From Anodontia alba (taxonomy: Eukaryota > Mollusca > Bivalvia > Lucinida > Lucinidae): DNA of 64,000 nt. Below the pieces are notes generated by a model, which saw only the letters and a program-made list of their open reading frames with translations, did not search any database and had not been told where the DNA came from. The stretch covers positions 35,135,687 through 35,199,686 of the forward strand of contig OZ024823.1 of assembly GCA_964016985.1 (NCBI GenBank), given 5' to 3'. A program made the position numbers and the translations under genes. The stretch's first letter is position 1, and every line of letters begins with the position of its first letter. Positions 36,501-48,500 of this stretch are shown here, one piece after another.

Positions 36501-39500
36501 CCTGACCGTGATTACTGTAGTCGGTAGTTTTCGACCATTACCCGCAGGGAGTCGGATTCATTACGAAAACCCGTCTATTCCAATATACAAAAAATTTCAC
36601 CACCAAAAAAAAAAATGAAAATTTTCAGCTAAAAACTTCTGATATTTTTATATTTCTGCTCAAAACACAGATTGTAGGCACTCTATAGAACTGCTTGAGT
36701 GAGGCGGTTTTAACGAGTACATAAGATTTAAATTTTTTAGCAGAAATAAGGAATACCCCTGTAAACTCCAGTTTACTACATAAAAGTGGGGTTTAAGGGG
36801 GTCAAAATTATAAAGGCATGTTTTCACTGAGGATCCATTGTATGTACACTTGAACGCTCCTCTGTTTTTGTTAACTTTAATAGTAGCTTTATGATTATTA
36901 TGATTATGAAACTACAGAATATAATTGTAGTTTGGCCGCGCCATGCGACACTTCGGACATATGCGGACAGCGAAGGCCCAGGTCAGCATGCACATTCGCG
37001 CAGTCTGATCAGGGCCTTGACTGTCCGCTAACAGACTCATTGCATACTAATAAAGCATAAATATAGAGCAAAACCCGGATGATACTTTTTTGCATGTACA
37101 GCATGATCTAATTATGAGCATTTAGCGCAAGTTCGAAGGTATTTATTCGCTTGACGCGGCCAGTTTATTTTCTTGCAATATAGGATATATCGAACAACAA
37201 ACTTGGACACAGAGGATGTGTTGCCATATGCAAAATGTTACAGATAAATACGACATTAATGGAGCTGAATTTGTCAGGTGAGACATTCACGTACCTTGTT
37301 CCATTTTACAGCTGTTCATTTTATCTTTTTCGCGTATGTTTATCATAACCAATTTACGACTAGCGTCCAATAAAGTAGACATTGGCAAACGGTGTAGCCC
37401 CAGATCAGACGCCGCAAAACGCGGCGTCTGATCATGGTCTACACAGTTTGCATTAAATACAATAATTTCAATCAAACATACTAGTAGTAATAATATTAAC
37501 TAGCCAGACCCCCTTCTACTGAAATTGAAGCAAAACAAAAACTTTAAGTAGAAGAGCCCACTTGGAACTAAAGTAGTGGAGCGGGGTTAGACTAAGTTTT
37601 CAGAATCATGCACTTCCGGATACAAGCACGATATTTACAGGATTTGTTCTTCAGGCTTATCTTGTCGAGATTTTTTTTTCAGCCATCGAATTTTTTTCCC
37701 CATTTTCAAGATGGCTATCGGCAATTTTAAGATGAAGGCAAAATCGACTGAATTATGCTATGCCATTGATATACATAGTAAATTAATCATATCTGAGCCT
37801 GTGTTCAACGTTGAGACATAAGGTTTGTACCAATGCAAAGTTTATACATTATCCTTTCTTTTTCTTATATTTTTATGTGCAAATTAGCTCATTTGCATAT
37901 TCACTTTAAAATAATTATACTTATTTTAGTTGCAAAAGGTCTGCAAAAATACGACAAGCTGCTCATATCTAAACCTGTGTTCAACACAGGGTGATATAAT
38001 TGGTACTAAATTAAAGCTTATACAAGGGTCATTTAACTTATATTCTAATATGCAAATCAGTTTATTTGCATATTTATGAATATTAGTTATACTTGTTTTC
38101 ATTGAAAAAAAAATATCTGCAAAAACATTGTAAACCGCTCATGCTCATATCTCCGTCAGTGTTCATCATAGCGTGATAAGATTGGTACCAAATTAAATCT
38201 GATATTTTGCCCTTTCAACTAATATCCAAATATGCAAGTTAGCTTATTTGCATATTGTAAATATTAATGATGCTTGTTTTTATTGTGAAAACGTCTGCAA
38301 AACATTGTAAATCGCTTATATCTCCGACTTGTTCAATATAGAGAAATAAAGTTAATACCAAATTATAGCTTATACATGGCCTCCTCACCTTATCTATAAA
38401 CATGCAAATAAGCTAGTTTGCATATTTATGATAATTAATTACAGTTAGTATTTTTAAACAAACAGTTTGCAAAATATGGCAAATTTCTCCTATTTCAGCG
38501 TCTGGTAAACACTGATTGGCAAATGAAGCATCAAATACCTTAAAGAATGGACATTGTGTTACCACTGAAAACAAATATATATGTGCAAATGGCTCATTTG
38601 CGTATTTATGACTATTTTTAGTTCCATTTTGACAAACAAGCCATCAAAGAAAAAAAAAACGAACTATGCAGTTACTATTCATAGTCCCATTTTGGCAAAC
38701 AAACCATTGGAAAAAAATCGTAACTATGCAGTTACTATTGTAAAATATTGTTATCTATTTTAATTTAGGTAGTAAATATCACCCTGAGTAAAAGCTGATT
38801 ATCAAAGTTCCATTAAAATGAAATTTTGAGTCAAAGGGGGATCCGCCGACCGAACCGCTTGAACAACCCTCTGAATCCGACCCCTGCAAATAATTATTTG
38901 CCATGTCGTTACCAGCAGTTCCGACACTGTTGGTTTCAGTTAGTTTTGCTTAAGCGATGCAAATATCCCAGCTAGCATTCTACGTAAATCTACATCGGGC
39001 CGTCATCGGCCCGTCAGCTACCCTGACGGGCCGATGACGGCCCGATATAGATTTAAGTAGAATGCTGACTGGGATCTTATGGCGGAAATTGGGTCTGAAT
39101 TAAATTTTCCTGGGAATTTTAACTTATATGTTTGCATGCTACAACTGTTGTGTTTGTGCTGCGCAGCTGCGTAGCGAACATAAAATGTCTCCCGTACATA
39201 CATTTAACTCTGGTCCTGCTGAATCCGGATAGGCCCTGCCATGCAAACAGTGTAGATCTAGATCAGTTGGCTTCTTCAGAAGCCAACTGATCTGGATCTA
39301 AATTGTTTGCCATTAAGTATGTGAATTTGTATCGACAACCTGGATGTAGTAATCTGATCGACTGAAAATTTGAAGTGGGTATAGCTTCTTAATTTATTCA
39401 GCATGACACTGTTAACACTGCTATTGTTTTTTCCTCTGTAATTGTATTTACAATACTTACCGTTCCAATGCGGTTCCTCTTTTGCAGTTCTTCTTTGTTA

Positions 39501-42500
39501 ATGTGTCTGTGTTTTCATATGAGAAGTTTGTTTTGTCTTTATTTATCCCGCATCTTTCTTTCTTTGGTGCCTCAAGTGCACTGTGCTTCGTAAATGACTG
39601 TGGGATTTCCTGAGTATAATAACTGATATATATTTTTTTATTTCATGAACAGGGAATGATTTGAATGACAACGACGCTCAGCCGCTGGTAGAAGCTTTAC
39701 TTGTAAGTAGAAGTTTTACTTTTTTCCATAAATATTTCATCAGGAGCTATCAGAACCCTAGTTGTCCGTTTTCCTGTTACTACCAACCTAACGTTGATAA
39801 CGCTTAATTCTATTTTTTAACATATTGGCCTTACCCTGATGCTTAAAAATAGCAAATAAATAAACAGAACCAGAATAAACTTCAAAGTTTTGAAAAAATA
39901 ATATTTTATTGTAAACATATTGAGTACAATATGGGCGACCGAATATGAACTCTCCATTAAAACGCTATAAAATCTACAACCTTGTGTAAAAGGTGTAACC
40001 GAGTCGTCGCGGTCCTTCTAAACACCGAAAATGATCTTTTCCGCCTGAAAGGGGCTCAGTTCTAGAGGTCTATAGAATTTCAGTCAACTGCCCAATCTGC
40101 ACTTTCAGTTCTTTGATTTTGTTTTAACTTTTGCTTTCAGGAAAACAATGTTCTGAAAAGTTTGAACCTGAGCCATAACAATTTTGGTGAGAAGGCTGGA
40201 CCTATATTATCAAATCCTCTTTGTAAGTGTTGTATTAGTTTATATGGCAGCAATGATGCGCAATGCACGTGAAGGGCTCTTGTGTAATTTGCAGGTCACG
40301 TATAGGCCAAGATCAATGACTTCATTGCCCGCCGACTGAATCAGTGGATACTGTAGGATATATTGAGCGACAGAGAATGCCTTGAGAATGCCCCGGCGTA
40401 CCTCATATGGGTTATACATATCTCAACTTATTAGATTCGCCAGAGCTTCTTCAAATCTTAGTGACTTTAACTACCGTAATAAAGCCCTTACTGCCAAACT
40501 TCTTAGACAGGACTAACATTATTTCAAACTTCGTAAGGCGTTTTCGAAATTTTATCGCAGACACAGTGCCTTGGTAGTTAAATATAGCGTCAGTCTGAAA
40601 ACACTTTTTCAACAACGTATATCGGAACCAGAATTTTACGGTGACTTAGTGTACAGATTTAGAAAAATTGTAAGAAAATCTAACTTTTCGGAGCAATTCA
40701 GAAAACTTATTAACCGATATAAAAGAATTGGCTATAGCCTGGATATTATGCGGCAGACTGCATGCCTAGTTGTCATCCCAATCATTGTTGATGGCTATGC
40801 TTCACTCTCTAATTGCACGACGGCGGTTCGGGTATGTCTTTGGCTTGGCCCGCCGTGGTTCAACTATTGGTTTTCATTTACTCTGGCATACAGTAGAATT
40901 AGCCATGAGTACTCGTCTTTGTTTATTATAGTGATTAATTTGATTTTTATGTTTTCTCTTTGATGCATTGACTGAGTTGGGAGCTTTTATGCGAACCGAA
41001 TTTTTATGTATTTCTGTATTAAGAGTAGCATCGGGACCCAGGGTGAAGTTGGCTAGCTGTAAAATTGCTTTTACCACCCCTCCCCCTCCCCTGGGTGGTT
41101 TACTCTACTGACCGTTCTAAGGCGGTGGTCCCGGTGTTAGTCTTACTCTTTGTTGCTTTGTGGTTTATTCTACGAGGCGATTTGTGTTTCTCTTTGTCTT
41201 ACCTTGTATCATTTTGTTCTTGTGTTTTTCAGTCCTTTTAGCATTGCGATTACCTTGCTTGGGGAAGAGAAGAGCTAATCTTAGTGCTTTTCGTATGTTT
41301 GTTCGATTTCTGCTTGTTTGGATTTGTCGGTTTCCTCTTCTAAGTTCTGGGAAGGGCTGCGGTTTGTGATTGTGGCACTCCCTGGACTTTTCTCTTACCT
41401 TTTATTTATTTATTTATTTATTTTATTTTATTTTATTTTATTTTTATTTTTTTGAACAGACTTCACGGATGCGCATGCTGCTCTGGGCCAATGCTGTTGG
41501 ATGACGTGCGGGTCTTTTTTGTACATTGCGCATTTATCTTAAATCAGAGAGGATTATTAACATGAGGTTTTTAATGTTAATTTGTATGAAAATTGTGCTC
41601 ATCAGGCGCAACCCATCAAACAAATGTTGTTGTTGTTGTTGTTGTTTTGTGGTTGTTGTTGTTTTCTGTGGCATATACTTGAAGTGTCATTTTGTGGGAG
41701 TACTCCCTATCTGGTACGTGAATGATTTAAATAGCGTCTGTTTATTGTTAACATATTTGTTTATTCAAGATGTTTGTATTTCTGTTTCAGCGGATAACGA
41801 GTCCATAGAAGAACTTGATTTGAGCTGGAATAATTTCAGACTGAAGAGTGGAGTTGTACTGTGTCAAGGACTTGCTGTAAACGTTTTTAGCTTTCTATTT
41901 GAGCCACATCATGGGACACGAGCCACACCTTTCTGTTTTAGCCGCCTCATGAGAAACGTTCAAATTTCTATTTGCATCACGCCATGGAAAACGGTCTCAT
42001 CTTTCAATTTTGAGCCAAATCATGGGAAAGGGCATACCTATTTTTTTAGCTGCCCAATGAGAAACGGTTTTACCTTCATTTTTGATCTGTCCCGTAAAAA
42101 ACGTATTCATGTTTCCGTTTGAGCTGTATTTGTGCTGTCTCATCGGAAAAGATTTCACCTTACTATTGGAGCCGCCCCAAGGGACACAATCATACCTTTC
42201 TGTTTGAGCCGCCTCAAGGGAAACGAGGTCACTTTTCTCTTTGAGCCACCCCATTGGAGACGAGCTCATCTTTCTATCTGAGTAGCACCATGGGAAACTA
42301 TCTCACCTTTGTATTTCAGCTGCCCCATGAGAACTGACTTAACCTTTCTATTTGAGCCGCTCCATGGGGAATGAGCTCACCTTTCTGTTTGAGTAGCACC
42401 ATAGGAAACAATCTCACTTTGTATTTGAGCCACGCCATGGGAAACGAGCTGACCGCTCTGTTTGAGTAGCACCATGGGAAACAATCTCACTTTGTATTTG

Positions 42501-45500
42501 AGCGCTCCATGGGAAACGAGCTGAACGCTCTGTTTGAATAGCACCATGGGAAACAATCTCAATTTGTATTTCAGCCGCCCCATGAGAACGGACTTAACCT
42601 TTCTATTTGAGCCGCTCCATGGGAAATGAGCTCACCTTTCTGTTTGAGTGGTACAATGGGAAACAATCTCACTTTGTATTTCAGCCGCCCCATGGGAAAC
42701 GAGCTGACCGCTCTATTTGAGTCGGCCCATGGGAAACTCACTTTTCTACATTAGTAGCATCTTGGAAAACGAGCTCACCTTTCTATTTTACCCGGCCCAT
42801 GGGAACTCACTTTTCTGTTTGAACCACGCGAACTTAGCTCACCTTTTATATTTGAGCCGCCCCATGGGAAACGATCTTACCTTTCAGTATGTGCCGTCCT
42901 ATGCGAGCTCATAGCCACCACATAGGAAACGTGTTCTCTTTTCTATATGAGCCGCCCCATGAGAACCGGCCACGAGGTTATACAACTTTTTTCATGCTCA
43001 ACTCAGCTGAGCATGAAATTTGCCCGGCTGATAAATCTCAAATTACTGACATTTGTAAATTCTTTCTTGCTAAACATAGCTGAGGATGAAAATTTCTTTG
43101 CTAATAGATATGAAAATGCCAACTATTATTGGCATTTTCATATTTATTAGCAGAGAAAATTACATGCTCAGCTGAGTTGAGCATGAAAAGAGTTTTATGA
43201 CCTCGGGGCCCGATCTCGCCTTTCTATTTTAGCCGCGCCATATGGGAAACATAGCGAAGTATCGCCATGGGAAACATAACTAAGTATCGCCATGGGAAAC
43301 GTAGCGAAGTATCGCCATGGGAAACATAACTAAGTATCGCTATGGGAAACATAGCGAAGTATCGCCATGGGAAACAGCGGAGTATCGCCATGTGAAACAT
43401 TGTGAAGTATAATAATGAAATTGCTCTTTTCATACATTTTTTTCTCTGAAAGAAAAATGTTTGTTCCCCATTCTTTCTTTAAAGAGTACATTCTTTTCAG
43501 ATTGGTGTGCAGGAAAACAAATAGGATGTCTCAAAAGTTGTCTCCCTTGAATGGAATTTGGAAAATTCCCCATGTTGTATCCAATCCCCTTTAGCATAAA
43601 ATGTTACCCTAATCAGTCTGCACCGATACGCACGTTTTTCCATAGTGCACGCCCGATAAACTATCACAGGTACCTCCGCGGAGGTACTGATTAAATGGTT
43701 GTGACAGATATCCCGAGCTGCCTGTGATGGTCAAAAACTAGACGTAAAAAGGTAGGTGTTCGTCTTTTTTCGATAAAGTACACAATGAACAGCAGGCCTC
43801 AGTGGCTCAGTTGGATGCGCCGTCCGACTGGAGACCAGGAGGTCGCGGGTTCAACCCCCGCCGAGTCGGCAACATTCTTTCGTAGATATTGATCATGAAA
43901 TATTTTCTACGTTCATTCTCTCCCTTCCGCTGATTCATGAAGGGCAGTTGTCAGTTTCTGGCGAAAGAATGTGCACAATTCTGGTTAAACGCTTAGAGGA
44001 CTAAGCCTGCCCAGTAAACGTTTGGTTAGGTAAAATGACCGCGCTCGACATGACACCATTGGGTTGACTGAGCCGTAAAACCTCAACACAAACACAATAA
44101 ACAGAGAGTTTACTGAAAATCAAAGAGTGCTATTCGACCCTTATAGGCATAAAGTTTTGTCACACGACATATTCCTCAGAACTTTCAACATTTACGAAAC
44201 TTATGAATGCTGACGTGGCGTTAAGATCAACAGAAAGTACTTAAATCAGAATAAAATCGGTTGTTTTAGGTCTTAAATGCTGTTTTCTTGCTTAAGAATC
44301 TGTTTATTTCTGCTTACTAGCGTAAAGTAAACCTCCTTGCCCAAATATAAACTTCGATGATTTCCAAATTAGGCTGGGTTCTCTAAAAACAACTGGGGTG
44401 CCTGTGACGGCATGAAGGTGCCTGTGATGTAAAACAATATGGTGAAAACCTGAAGAGTTATTGCAGCTACACATATTGATATGCTTTTTTGTAGACCACT
44501 GCCTCGAAAGACTCCTTCATTCAACAGAATGCGAATATCATAAATATTTTTGTTAGACAGTGATCAAGAACTAATACAATTAGATCTCACATCCCGCCCT
44601 CAAAACCAAAATGGAAATACATGTAAGTATAAAAATACATTGGCAACATTTCAAAAAATGCACGCATGCAAAAGTGATGCAATGGAAAAGACAGGTCCCA
44701 TACACAGATTTGAAATTATCGGTCGGTTCAACCTGACTAATGTGCCGCATGCTATATCACTGTGGGCAGCCTATGTCACGATGATAAAATGTAGTTTTAG
44801 AAACAAAAAAATCTCGATGACGGATAGAAAATTAGGTTTTACAAGGCCGATTTTTTTATTTATTTTTTTTAAAGAGCACGAAATCCGTAGCAATATCGCT
44901 TGTCTTCTGCAAATGTCATCATTTTATCGGAACACTTCGAAAATAGCGATTCCTATGAAGTATTCTGGTAACTGACATATTTTCATTTAACTTTGACATT
45001 CGCTGAAACCCGAAGCCACTTCAGGGTACATGCATTTTACAAAATTAAAATCGGCCTTGTAAGGCTTGACATATAACTCATTTTCTTACAGGTATCGAGA
45101 TTATTTTATTTTTAGAATGATGTTATCGTGACATAGGTTGTTCCCCATGTATGTGGCAACTTTCTGGACAAGGACAACAATCAGTCCTTAAAGTTTAGCT
45201 CACCTTAACTTTAAGGGAGGTAGGTAATTTTGTATCATGAAAACTAGGATGTAATAATCATTTTCTCTCTGTTTTTTTTAGTTTAATCGATTAAGTACAT
45301 CCACAACTAATTCAGTTACTTAACTTTTAATTTATCACAATAATTTACGGTGACAGACATCGGCATTTTTCATACTTTTGGCACACAATATGTGTAGCTG
45401 GCATGGCGTGTGATATTGAGCAAAGACAATTTTCTACGTGTTGGAATGACTAACAGGCAGCACCTCCCGATTACAGTCATCACCATTCAAGACAAAAAGT

Positions 45501-48500
45501 CTTACTTCAGTGAGCATTCTATGACAATCTAACTCAAAAGTGTCAATAATTCTTTGAGATTATGTTTTATAACTTTAACATGGAAATTCATGACATACAC
45601 ATTATGATAGCTTATTGCGACGCTGAGTGAATGATTCTTTCTAGGCAGTAATCTAGAGAAGTATTATATCTATCTGCAGCTGCGATAACTCTCAGATTTT
45701 CACTATATTTTTTTTTTTACATCACAGGCACCTCCACGACGTCACAGGCACCTCCAGCTTTTTTTTTTTTTTTTTTTTTTTGTTTTTTTTTTTTTGTTTT
45801 TTTTTAAGAATCCAGCCTTATTTGGAGTTTATCGATATCGATATTCAGGCAAGCAGGTATACTTTGCATCAGTATACCGAGATAAACAGATTCGTAAGCA
45901 AGGTACCGGCATTTAGAACCAAAAACGATCGATCTTTTCCTGTTTCGGGTACTTCGGGCTGACTTCGAAGCCACTTTAAAGGTCATATCTTTGGTAAATA
46001 TGGAAAGTTCTGGGGGATATGACGAGTGACAAAACGTTATGTCTTTAAGGGTCGAATAGCACTTTTCAATTTTTAATCAACTCCCTGGTTACTTTGTATT
46101 TTGTCAAAAATGATGAGTACCTGCCTTTTTTTGGCTATATTTTGACTACCACAGGCAGCTCCGGACGCCTGTCACACCCGATAATCAGTACCTCCGCCGA
46201 TAGTTTACCAGGCGTGATGGTAAGGCCAACTACAATTTATGTTTATACAGTACAATTATTTTAGGGTGATTTTTTTACTAGAACTAAGCTATGTATATCT
46301 TGTTTTGGATGGGCGTTTTTCATGCCATTTTAGAAATTTGATTAATATTATATTAATATTTTGATAATATTGTAAATACTGTTACCAGTACGGTACCCGA
46401 GATGGGACATATTGGTTTAATGTTGGGTCGATTGTTTACAATCGAGTCATAGTATACAAACGCCAAACTTGCCTTAAGGTAGTTGTCCACGTGATTATTA
46501 TTGGCTAATGTAATCAAAGGGCGTGTTAGACGAAATCCAGGTAACGGTTATTGATTGCCGCGGTATTCGTGTCGCTGTATCGTTAGAGTGGCGTGTAAAA
46601 AGGGTTATCTGTAAAACCTGGACTGGGTCATTTGCAAACAATGCAGATCCAGATCAGAACCAACAGAACACGGTTTCTGACAAGGGTCTGCACAGTTTGC
46701 TAAATTACAGAAATTCAAACATTAAATGAAATAATCTTAAGATCCCGTTCAGAACAATTTTCCCAGCATACACTCAGAGACAATCCACCCGCCAGTTCTC
46801 TCAGTGCTTTGATTAAGCTGTTGTGACAACTTAATATCTTGTTTCGACAATTTATAACCTATTCAGACAACGTAACATTTTGTTCCAACAACTTAATATC
46901 TTGTTCGCACAAGATAAGTATGCTTTTCGAACGACAGAATATCTCGTTCCGACAGCAATATGATGCTCGCACAAGAAAATAAGTTGTTCAAAAAAGATAT
47001 TAAATCGTCCAAAACAACTTAATTGTATGGTTCGGACAACACACTTTATTGTTAATTATGTTGTTCACACGACTTAATATTTTAATTCGTGATATTCCAG
47101 AAGACCATAATACCTTGCGCGAACGTGACATCCGGTTAAACCGAAAGTAGGGAATTGCATGTGAAATCCAATACATTCGATAAAGATTCCACAAATTAAT
47201 GATCTAATCGGCCATCCATACATCATAATTTGTAAAATCTAAATGTAACATGACTAAATTATAAAAAAAAAATATTAAAAAAAATCCCCTTTTCTTGACA
47301 GTAATTGAACAGATAAACTGGCACATTATTGATGGATAGGGTAGTAACTGCTGTCGTTCCTTTGTGCATGGAAAGTGTAAACAGCGGGACAGTTAACTTA
47401 TTTCTTGTGTAAAGCTTTCTATTCCTCATTATCCATTTTAGAAATAAATAAAACTGTCTTCAACACTGAAATAATAAATTTTATTTGAACAAGAACTAGC
47501 TTTGTGGGGTGGGGGGAAGGATTCCAGCTGTCAGATTCCATATTGACTGAGTAGACCTTAGACCTTTTATGATGATGATCTTATTCAATTCAAGTACTCT
47601 TAACTAACACATGGATTTATTTTTTTTAAACAATCATCACTAAACATGATTTCCCACAAATAACAATATTTTAGGCCATACTTATAAATATGTTGATACT
47701 CTAGCATAAACTCCAGACCTTCCACACGCTGCATCATTGTCTGATACACTGAATGATACCTGGGGTACACAATATCTGACATGTTTACATATACTTTGTC
47801 GATAGTCCATATTCCAGAAACATTCCGGCTCAGGGATACTGACTGATACACCGGAGAACAGTGTAGCTGACAGGTCTTTGTATACTTTGTCGCTGACCGA
47901 TATTCCGGTAGATCATTGCACTCCAAGTGTATACCCTAGGTTACTGACCGATACATTGGGGTACAATGTAGCTGGCAGGTCTTCATATACTTTGTCGCTG
48001 ACTGATATTCTGGTGTACATTTCAAGTGACAAGCCGCTATACCTTGGGTAACTGACTGATATACCGGGTAACAGTTTAGCTGACACTGCTTTGTCACTGA
48101 CAGATATTCCAGTATACAATCCAGGTGAAAGGCCGCTATACCCCGCGTTACTGACTGACACAGGGGTACTATGTAGCTGACAGGTCTTCATATACTTTCT
48201 CGCCGACTGATATTCCGATATACACTCCAAGTGTCAGGGGATGTACCCCGGGTTACTGACTGATACACAGGTTAACAGGGTGGCTTACAGGTCTTAGTAT
48301 ATTTTGTTGCTAACCGATATTCCGTGGATCAATACACTACAAGTGTATACCCCAGGTTACTGACTGATACATCGGGGTACAATGTAGCTGGCAAGTCTTC
48401 ATTTACTTTCTCGCTGACTGATATTCGGGTGTATACTTCAAGTGACAGGCCGCTTTACCCTGGGTTACTGACTGATATATGGGTAACAGTGTAGCTAACA

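Larger units (their letters stand above)
31698..37183 (+). other. Intron 4
   Basis: Mostly tandem arrays around a large palindrome, then hairpins, a pair of spaced direct repeats and a MITE-1 copy. The acceptor TCTTGCAATATAG has a short pyrimidine run. Confidence 0.8.
37278..39652 (+). other. Intron 5
   Basis: Carries a hairpin, an octamer-containing array and two palindromes. The final 300 bp before exon 6 are unassigned. Confidence 0.75.
43648..46216. mobile_element. Giant palindromic element, 2.6 kb
   Basis: CACGCCCGATAAACTATC at the left matches the complement of GATAGTTTACCAGGCGTG at the right. Further pairs run inwards: GGAGGTACTGATT; GTGCTATTCGACCCTTA with TAAGGGTCGAATAGCAC; GGTGCCTGTGATGT with ACATCACAGGCACC; and AAGGCCGATTTT with AAAATCGGCCTT. 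The centre is near 44,940. Imperfections, a SINE in the left arm and a T tract in the right arm shift the pairing. Small frames have no domain. Confidence 0.8.

Noticed and set aside
43801..43870. tRNA gene candidate with A and B boxes
   Set aside because: The same head, body and A-rich tail recur at 23885-24140, and a 10-bp duplication flanks the unit. It is a SINE head and not a free tRNA gene.
44550..44975. 141-codon ORF inside the giant palindrome
   Set aside because: It overlaps paired arm sequence, has no domain and its complement arm is not open.
47600..48230. Minus-strand ORFs of about 105 codons
   Set aside because: They follow the 115-bp array periodicity and are interrupted in most units.
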